Shown one piece after another: positions 28,264 through 33,688 of a stretch of DNA of 33,688 nt. The position numbers and the translations under genes were made by a program. The stretch spans positions 1 to 33,688 of the forward strand of contig JAQCKF010000028.1 in NCBI GenBank assembly GCA_027592275.1, given 5' to 3'. This DNA is from Pseudomonadota bacterium. GTDB taxonomy: Bacteria > Pseudomonadota > Gammaproteobacteria > Pseudomonadales > Pseudohongiellaceae. The notes beneath the pieces were generated by a model that saw only the letters and a program-made list of their open reading frames with translations, was not told the DNA's origin and did not search any database. Each line of letters opens with the position of its first letter. Within the stretch, counting starts at the first letter, position 1.

Positions 28264-28749
28264 ATGTCTCGTTTTTCTCAACACACAAGCAGTGCCGCTA
28301 AGCTACTGACCGAGCTTAATCACTCCATTTCGGTAGCAGAATCCTCTACAGGAGGCTTGATTGCAGCAAGCTTGCTGTCAGTGCCCGGCGCTTCAAAATA
28401 TTTTATAGGCGGCACAGTTATCTATACCATCAAATCGCGCCTAGCATTCTTGGACTTGGATAGAGAGCGTATAAAACAACTCAAACCACTAACAGAAGAA
28501 ATGGCCCTTGAATTTGCAAGAGCTGCACGGGCTAAATTGGACACCACCTGGGGCATTGCAGAGTTAGGGGTAGCGGGGCCAGGAGGCACACCTTACAGTG
28601 ATGCTATCGGCATTAGTGTGATCGCCATATCGGGGCCAGTTGATTCCTCTGTGACCATTAGAACAGATTCGGATGATCGTGAAGAAAATATGGAGATGTT
28701 TACTGACGGTGCCTTAAAATTGCTTGTGCAGACTCTTGATAGCATTTGA
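28264..28749 (+). CDS. pncC: CinA-type nicotinamide-nucleotide amidohydrolase
   Basis: 161 residues from ATG at 28264 (AAGG eight bases ahead; an in-frame GTG lies two codons earlier). It matches the stand-alone C-terminal CinA domain: SVAESSTGGLIAASLLSVPGAS, YFIGGTVIYT, and VAGPGGTPYSDAIG. PncC deamidates nicotinamide mononucleotide to nicotinic acid mononucleotide for NAD recycling. Compared with typical members the usual GP.G....G..VGTV.I region is recognisable but diverged, and the Thr/Ser-rich ESxTGG is intact. The symbol is by family; activity not proven. Confidence 0.8.
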   Translation: MSRFSQHTSSAAKLLTELNHSISVAESSTGGLIAASLLSVPGASKYFIGGTVIYTIKSRLAFLDLDRERIKQLKPLTEEMALEFARAARAKLDTTWGIAELGVAGPGGTPYSDAIGISVIAISGPVDSSVTIRTDSDDREENMEMFTDGALKLLVQTLDSI

Positions 28750-28834
28750 GCTAAGTAAGCTGTTTAGGGTCAGGTCGCGTTTTAATCTGTCTGCTCTTGG
28801 TCTAGGGCCAACAGATTCCCAAAATTCCTCAGCG

Positions 28835-29575
28835 GTCGCCACCTTATTGATTATGACTTTCTTCGTCACCTCATCGGACTCGGGCTCACTGGTAATTGAC
28901 ATCATTACTTCCGGCGGTAACGAAGACCCGCCTGTTTGGCAGCGAATATTCTGGGCCGTTACCGAAGGCGTCGTCGCCGCTGCACTGCTACTTGCAGGAG
29001 GCCTGTCTGCGTTGCAAACGGCCTCAATTATCAGCGCACTGCCCTTCGCCTGCGTTATGTTCCTCATGTGTTTTGGACTCCACAAAGGATTGCGCATGGA
29101 AGCCCTCAAACGGCCCTATGGGCCAGGTACTGTGCCTAGAGTTCCGCAAGCCCCCTCATCGAAACATTGGCAACAGCGCCTGCGCGCACTGATTGGCGAA
29201 CACCGCCAACAGGATGTTCGCGACTTTATCGAAAAAACAGTAAGACCGGCTATGCAGGCGGTATCGCTGCAAATCGATGCATCTCAGTTGCAGTCTCGCG
29301 TCGAAGGAAATGGTATCATGATCAAGCTAACTGTCGACCATGGCACCAACACAGAATTTAAGTACGAGATCCGCTTGCGTGAATACGGCATTCCATCGGT
29401 AGCGTTCCCCAAACTACCTCGGCGTGACCAGGAGAAAACCTACTGGCGTGCCGAAGTTCATCTAAACGAAGGGCCCCAGGAATACGATGTGGCTGGGTAT
29501 ACCTTAGAACAACTGACAGGTGATCTGTTGGCCCAGTTTGAGATGCATATGCAATGGTTGCATGCGAAGGTGTAG
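28835..29575 (+). pseudogene. C-terminal part of a BCCT (betaine/choline/carnitine) transporter
   Basis: From about codon 28835 the frame reads as the last third of a BetT-like BCCT transporter: FFVTSSDSGSLVIDIITSGG, VWQRIFWAVTEGVVAAALLLAGGLSALQTASI, then the last helix and a long cytoplasmic tail (about 140 residues, ending HMQWLHAKV) seen in choline transporters. The first ~10 helices (about 450 residues) are missing. The frame extends back to 28724, overlapping the CinA-type gene, but that part shows no transporter sequence. I infer a 5'-deleted gene, not a working transporter; a soluble tail fragment might be made by chance. Confidence 0.85.
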
Positions 29576-29692
29576 TTGAGCGGCATCAAGAGAATAAGGG
29601 TGTTTCGACACCATGGGCCTTAGCTCCTAGCCGCGATGCGGTAGCTGGCATTGCGGCCGTCAAATTTCTTATCAGTGAAAGAGTATAGAGTT

Positions 29693-30310
29693 ATGAATAT
29701 TTCACCTCAAGAAGGCGAGGTCTCTCGAGCGGATCGTCAAGCCCTGCTGAATCAAACTGGTGTGACAATTTGGTTTACGGGTATCTCTGGCGCAGGGAAA
29801 AGTAGTATTGCGATAGCTCTGGAGAAAGCTCTGCATACGCAACAGAGGGTGTCATACCGGCTTGACGGAGATAATCTTAGGCTTGGCTTAAGTAAAAATC
29901 TCGGATTTTCGGAGACAGATCGACGTGAGAACATTCGCCGTGTTGGTGAAGTCGCGAAACTTATTAGCGATGTGGGTGTTATCGTCCTGTCGAGCTTCAT
30001 AAGTCCTTATGCAGTTGATCGCGACACGGTTCGCAAGTTACATGAGAACAGCGGGTTCAGGTTCATTGAAGTGTATGTTGACTGCTCAGTTACTGAAGCG
30101 GAGCGTCGAGATCCTAAAGGCTTATATAGAAAAGCTCGAGCTGGTGAGATTGAGAATTTTACTGGTGTTAGCCACCCTTACGAAGTGCCTATTGAGCCAG
30201 ACATTCATTTACATACTGAGAACTCAACGATTGAAGATGAAGTTAGTACAATTATTGAATATCTTGTTGCTGAGAAGATTATCGATAGCGGCTTGGTCTT
30301 AAAGAGCTGA
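29693..30310 (+). CDS. cysC: adenylylsulfate (APS) kinase CysC
   Basis: 205 residues from ATG at 29693; an upstream in-frame TTG adds an unrelated lead. P-loop GISGAGKSS at 30-38, then YRLDGDNLRLGLSKNLGFSETDRRENIRRVGEVAKL, SFISPY, and RDPKGLYRKARAGEIENFTGVSHPYE, all hallmark APS-kinase motifs. It phosphorylates adenylylsulfate to PAPS, for sulfate assimilation or sulfonation. No cysN/cysD (sulfurylase) lies next to it here, which is unusual; a sulfotransferase or sulfated polymer use is possible. A five-base hairpin GGTGT/ACACC (29599-29612) lies upstream. Confidence 0.94.
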   Translation: MNISPQEGEVSRADRQALLNQTGVTIWFTGISGAGKSSIAIALEKALHTQQRVSYRLDGDNLRLGLSKNLGFSETDRRENIRRVGEVAKLISDVGVIVLSSFISPYAVDRDTVRKLHENSGFRFIEVYVDCSVTEAERRDPKGLYRKARAGEIENFTGVSHPYEVPIEPDIHLHTENSTIEDEVSTIIEYLVAEKIIDSGLVLKS

Positions 30311-30387
30311 ATCTTCATTCTGTAATGTTTCGCAGGAAAGGTCCCCACGTGTGAAGTTTAGCCAACACCGGCTTTCAGTCGAAGTAA

Positions 30388-30450
30388 GCAAAGGGATCAG
30401 ATAACAGTGGCGTACAAGTACGGATAGTTTATCGAATTGATGCCCTTTGC
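30388..30450. repeat. long-loop inverted repeat between convergent genes
   Basis: GCAAAGGG-ATC (30388-30398) pairs with GAT-CCCTTTGC (30439-30450, one bulged G). The 40-base loop contains a small GTAC-AA-GTAC palindrome. A T5 run follows shortly on the plus strand, so it may help end the cysC transcript; its length also fits a cruciform or binding site. Confidence 0.5.
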
Positions 30451-30492
30451 TACTGAGTTTTTGAGCGTTATTGGTGTGTCGCGCCTCAATCC

Positions 30493-30963
30493 CTACTCTT
30501 CGGAGTCGTCAAACGTTACGTGCTTTTTAGACCTCTTGCCAACCAAATAGGATTTAGATGAATCGACTAGCGCTCGCGACTTAAGCGCGTTGCGACCAAG
30601 TAACATTCGAAATCTCATATCATCGCGTGCAGTCAGGGTGACCTCGATAGGCCATTGATGAGCACCGATTAATAGCTCAGTTGATATGACCCAGCGTTCC
30701 TCTTTGTGCCCACCCGAATCTGTCACCGTCCGTTGATCAACGACCTCGGCTGTACAAACCGTCTCAGTTTCAATATCTCCCTGCTTGGGATGTAAACTGA
30801 ACTCGATGCATTGAATGCCTTCTTGCATAAATGGGCGCAGCTTGAATGCGTGTAAGGCCGAAGTTCTAGCTCCAGTATCAACCTTCGCTTTAATTTGCGA
30901 AATCCCCAATGCGGGTAATCCGACCCACTCACGCCATCCGAAGGTCAAAAGCCTATTTTTCAT
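30493..30963 (-). CDS. retropepsin-like protease of the RimB/DUF785 family
   Basis: 156 residues. The family start [32 protein letters not shown] contains the aspartyl-protease motif D-T-G-A (Asp29), and [15 protein letters not shown] near the C-terminus (about 125-140) is the second family block. The group is usually labelled 'ATP-dependent zinc protease', although the motif is retropepsin-like. In pseudomonads the homologue is RimB, encoded with rimK. Here it diverges from the rimK fusion gene with 103 bases between, consistent with a shared control region. Its role in trimming glutamyl tails is inferred from that linkage. No signal peptide. Confidence 0.85.
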   Translation of the reverse strand: MKNRLLTFGWREWVGLPALGISQIKAKVDTGARTSALHAFKLRPFMQEGIQCIEFSLHPKQGDIETETVCTAEVVDQRTVTDSGGHKEERWVISTELLIGAHQWPIEVTLTARDDMRFRMLLGRNALKSRALVDSSKSYLVGKRSKKHVTFDDSEE

Positions 30964-31066
30964 AGTGATGTATTATTTCCCCAAATTTTTGGTTCTTGAG
31001 TTAAACTTGCAAGCGAATCGCTGCCAAACATTGTTGATTGTGCGGTGTGCAGGAGAATAATTCAAT

Positions 31067-32287
31067 ATGAAGCTAGCTATACTTTCGCGTGGATCCAAGT
31101 CTTACAGTACTCGTCGCCTAAAAGAAGCAGCCTTGCAGCGAGGTCATGCTGTCAAGGTGCTTGATACGCTCAAATTCGCGATTGACTTGCAAAGGGGTGT
31201 CCCTGGTCTCTATTTTCGGCAACGGCCATTGAGTGCCTATGATGCGGTTTTACCCAGGATAGGTGCATCAGTTACGTACTTCGGAACAGCTATTGTTAGG
31301 CAGTTTCAAGAGATGGACGTTTTTTGCGCAAATACCGCGCATGGTATTGCTAATTCACGAGATAAGCTGCGCAGTTTGCAAATTTTAAGTCGGCACCACA
31401 TCGGCATTCCGCGAACCACGTTTGTGGTAGATAAGAAGGACGTGATGCCTGCCATCAAACGTGTGGGTGGGGCACCGGTGGTGATCAAGCTCATAGAGGG
31501 TACTCAAGGTATCGGCGTACTTCTGGCTGAGTCCACGCAATCAGCAGCATCTATCATTGAATTGCTGCAAAGCCAGAAACAAAACGTGCTGGTGCAGAAG
31601 TTTGTTGCCGAAAGCAAGGGCAAGGATATTAGAGCATTTGTCGTTGGAGATCGCGTAGTGGCTGCAATGCGCCGAACCGCGGAAGGTCAAGAGTTTCGTA
31701 GCAACGTGCACAGGGGAGGTTCTGCAGAAGCAGTAGATCTCCCTGATGAGTATCGTGAAACTGCTGTTCGAGCAACGCAAATCCTCGGCTTACAGGTAGC
31801 CGGTGTCGATATGCTTGAAGGAGCCAATGGGCCACAAATAATGGAAGTAAATTCGTCGCCGGGGCTCGAAGGGATTGAAAGCTGCACCGAATTGGATGTG
31901 GCTGGTGCGATAATTGACTACATTTCTGCGCAAGTAGATTTTCCAGAGATAGATATTCGCCAGCGCTTAACTGTCAGCAAAGGATACGGTGTGACTGAGA
32001 TCTATGTGCCAGAAGGGTCCAATTTTGTTGGCATAACAATTAAAGAAACTGATCTCGCAGAACAAGATATTAACGTCCTTACTTTGTATCGTGGGAACAA
32101 GATAATTCCTAATCCTAAACCTAGCCGTGTTCTGGAACCCGACGACAAATTGCTCTGCTTTGGTAAGTTGGAATCCATGCGTGGAATGATTCCAAAGAAA
32201 ACTCGTAGACGCCGCCAGCCTCAAATACAAGACTTAGTGTCTGATGAGTTGCGTGATTTGGTTAGAGATGAGAGTGATGAAGATTGA
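31067..32287 (+). CDS. rimK: RimK-family alpha-L-glutamate ligase fused to an RCK_C (TrkA-C) domain
   Basis: 406 residues. Residues 1-295 are RimK: MKLAILSRGSKSYSTRRLKEAA, DAVLPRIGASVTYFG, SRDKLRSLQILSRHHIGIP, and the ATP-grasp core with Lys141, EGTQGIGV, DIRAFVVGDRVVAAMRR, HRGGSAE, and Asn262 in MEVNSSPGLEGIE. RimK adds glutamates to the C-terminus of ribosomal protein S6 or makes poly-alpha-glutamate. Residues about 300-372 (VTEIYVPEGSNFVGITIKETDLAEQDINVLTLYRGNKIIPNPKPSRVLEPDDKLLCFG) are an RCK_C domain, which binds small ligands in K+ channels and transporters. A basic KKTRRRR (377-383) and an acidic tail end the protein. It overlaps the next start codon, so the two are coupled. Confidence 0.93.
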   Translation: MKLAILSRGSKSYSTRRLKEAALQRGHAVKVLDTLKFAIDLQRGVPGLYFRQRPLSAYDAVLPRIGASVTYFGTAIVRQFQEMDVFCANTAHGIANSRDKLRSLQILSRHHIGIPRTTFVVDKKDVMPAIKRVGGAPVVIKLIEGTQGIGVLLAESTQSAASIIELLQSQKQNVLVQKFVAESKGKDIRAFVVGDRVVAAMRRTAEGQEFRSNVHRGGSAEAVDLPDEYRETAVRATQILGLQVAGVDMLEGANGPQIMEVNSSPGLEGIESCTELDVAGAIIDYISAQVDFPEIDIRQRLTVSKGYGVTEIYVPEGSNFVGITIKETDLAEQDINVLTLYRGNKIIPNPKPSRVLEPDDKLLCFGKLESMRGMIPKKTRRRRQPQIQDLVSDELRDLVRDESDED

Positions 32288-33378
32288 AAGAGCTAGACTA
32301 TAATACAGTCAAGGAAAAACTCGCCAAAGCATCTCCGTTCGAGTTGGCAGGGCGCACTATTCAGCCAGGCGAGCGGGTTCAGTTTGATCTTCAAATTGCC
32401 AATCTATTCACTCATACCCCGCTAAATTTGCCAGTCGAAGTTATTCATGGTCGCAAGTCTGGTCCTGTTCTTTTAGTGTGTGCGGCTATTCATGGTGATG
32501 AGCTAAACGGTGTCGAAATCATCCGGCGAATGCGCAGCTTTAAGTCTCTGAAGCGATTGCATGGAACACTGGTGTTAGTGCCTGTGGTAAATTTATTTGG
32601 ATTTATTCATCAGTCGCGTTATCTCCCTGACAGACGTGATCTGAACCGTTGCTTTCCTGGAAATGAAACCGGTTCCATTGCTTCCAGAGTTGCCTATATT
32701 TTTTTTCACGAGATCGTAAAGCGATGTACGCACATTATTGATTTGCACACCGCTGCCGTGAATAGAGACAACCTACCGCAAATACGCGCAGCACTAGAAG
32801 AACCTGGTGTTCGTGAGATGGCCATGGGTTTTTCGATTCCTGTAATTGTTAATTCGGGTCTCATAGACAATAGCTTACGCCAAGAAGCCGGGAAATTGGG
32901 TATTCCAGTTATCACATATGAAGCAGGTGAAGCGCTTAGGCTCTATGAACGCCCCATTGTCACCGGAGTTCGCGGTATTGTCAGCGTGATGAGGACTCTT
33001 GGAATGTTGCCTACAAGAAGAATCACAACTGTTCGAGCTGAGCCCTCAATAGCTCAGTCGAGTAGTTGGTTTCGTGCTCCAATGGACGGAATCTTCCGAC
33101 CACTTGTAAGGTTAGGAGCACGTGTAAAGGAAGGAACTACGCTTGGAGTAATTTCAGCTCCATTTTCATCAGAAGAGTATGTGCTCAGCGCAGGGTTTGA
33201 TGGAATTGTCATTTGCACCAGCAAGCTCCCCCTCGTAAACGAAGGTGAAGCCCTATTCCATATAGCACAATTCGAAAAGACAAGAACTGTAGAGAGTGAA
33301 ATCGCTTTGCACGATAGTAATATTCAAGAGGACCGACTTTTTGAGATAGAATCAGTGCCAGTAACTGATGTAAATTAA
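32284..33378 (+). CDS. succinylglutamate desuccinylase/aspartoacylase (AstE)-family hydrolase
   Basis: 364 residues from TTG at 32284, whose last two bases are shared with the TGA stop of rimK (translational coupling). Zinc carboxypeptidase-like fold: AAIHGDELNGVE supplies His70 and Glu73, DLHTAA supplies His155, DRRDLNRCFPG the substrate arginines/asparagine, and YEAGE the general base Glu213. Residues about 263-330 form a barrel domain like biotinyl/lipoyl carriers (FRAPMDGIFRPLVRLGARVKEGTTLG). Members remove acyl or aminoacyl groups from amino acids. Next to RimK it probably hydrolyses glutamyl products or related peptides; this is inference. It could instead be an unrelated N-acyl amino acid deacylase. 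Confidence 0.88.
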   Translation: MKELDYNTVKEKLAKASPFELAGRTIQPGERVQFDLQIANLFTHTPLNLPVEVIHGRKSGPVLLVCAAIHGDELNGVEIIRRMRSFKSLKRLHGTLVLVPVVNLFGFIHQSRYLPDRRDLNRCFPGNETGSIASRVAYIFFHEIVKRCTHIIDLHTAAVNRDNLPQIRAALEEPGVREMAMGFSIPVIVNSGLIDNSLRQEAGKLGIPVITYEAGEALRLYERPIVTGVRGIVSVMRTLGMLPTRRITTVRAEPSIAQSSSWFRAPMDGIFRPLVRLGARVKEGTTLGVISAPFSSEEYVLSAGFDGIVICTSKLPLVNEGEALFHIAQFEKTRTVESEIALHDSNIQEDRLFEIESVPVTDVN

Positions 33379-33429
33379 GAAGCACAAGCCGCTAGAAGGC
33401 TGAGATGCTCATTTTATCTGATAGTAAAT

Positions 33430-33675
33430 TCAAGAAGACTCTGATCGTGGATCCATTTGAATCATACCTTGAGCGGACGCCGTAGTCGCAAATTCAAATT
33501 CAGTAAAGTGTTCTCTGTTAGGCGTTCGTAGTTGAATGAGAATCGCAATGCTGATTGATCCAATTAACAAAATTACCGCGTTGATAGAGAAAAAATATTC
33601 TGCTCCAAAAAGCTGCATTTGTGCGAACTTACGAAGGTTTTTTGTATGTGGCCACAGTGCTGGACCTTTTTTCAC
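33430..33675 (-). CDS. small single-pass membrane protein, possibly 5'-partial
   Basis: 81 residues from GTG at 33675; the frame stays open to the window edge, so the true start may lie outside. It has a basic N-terminal segment, one hydrophobic helix (about 28-48, FSINAVILLIGSISIAILIQL) and a polar C-terminus. No family recognised. It is convergent with the AstE-like gene. It may be a short real gene or a chance frame; the membrane helix and length give modest support. Confidence 0.35.
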   Translation of the reverse strand: MKKGPALWPHTKNLRKFAQMQLFGAEYFFSINAVILLIGSISIAILIQLRTPNREHFTEFEFATTASAQGMIQMDPRSESS

Positions 33676-33688
33676 GGCGCATAGTTGG

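Overview
The window reads as one continuous piece of a gammaproteobacterial chromosome of moderate GC. The opening operon order (rimP-nusA-infB-rbfA-truB-rpsO-pnp) is the classic gammaproteobacterial arrangement, NusA carries the two C-terminal AR repeats seen in proteobacteria, and the accessory genes (YaiL/DUF2058, BCCT and EamA transporters, RimK, stand-alone CinA-type amidase, fused isobutyryl-CoA mutase, XrtA-type glycosyltransferase remnant) fit a free-living, probably aquatic heterotroph. A finer placement cannot be made by eye.

Layout. 1-345: no protein gene; two 24-bp direct repeats that look like tRNA 3' ends, a degenerate initiator-tRNA-like stretch where metY normally sits, then a terminator-like hairpin. 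346-9013: intact translation/RNA-decay operon ending in a strong terminator, with hairpins in front of rpsO and pnp where these genes are autoregulated in relatives. 9063-13308: a membrane-anchored AraC-type regulator divergent from a two-gene secreted operon (a cytochrome c/copper-monooxygenase-like protein and a partner), closed by a terminator. 13387-13734: C-terminal stump of a methyltransferase. 13767-18057 (minus): IcmF and an exported alpha/beta-hydrolase-like protein whose nucleophile position is Ala. 18211-18789: EamA transporter cut off in its second half. 19114-19662: DUF2058. 20382-22151: orphan pentapeptide-repeat protein with a possible degenerate SprT-like N-terminus. 22288-22626: zinc-ribbon/Smr-like protein. 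22726-23322: remnant of an exopolysaccharide glycosyltransferase. 23698-24984: secreted internalin-like LRR protein. 25388-28005: pseudouridine synthase and a methionine sulfoxide reductase cluster (two MsrA-type, one MsrB), bordered by a dispersed ~25-45 bp repeat. 28264-29575: CinA-type amidase followed by the C-terminal third of a BCCT transporter. 29693-30310: orphan APS kinase. 30493-33378: retropepsin-like protein divergent from a RimK-RCK_C fusion translationally coupled to an AstE/aspartoacylase-like hydrolase.

How the genes work together. The first operon handles ribosome maturation, initiation, transcript elongation and RNA turnover. The msr cluster would repair both diastereomers of methionine sulfoxide. 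IcmF would feed branched-chain acyl-CoA metabolism. The rimK block looks like a self-contained write/erase module for glutamyl peptides or tails and is the most attractive candidate for an under-described system, because its ligase carries a ligand-sensing RCK_C domain. A second theme is decay: four recognisable genes are cut to one end or to a fragment, all between otherwise intact genes, suggesting several independent deletions in this accessory stretch.
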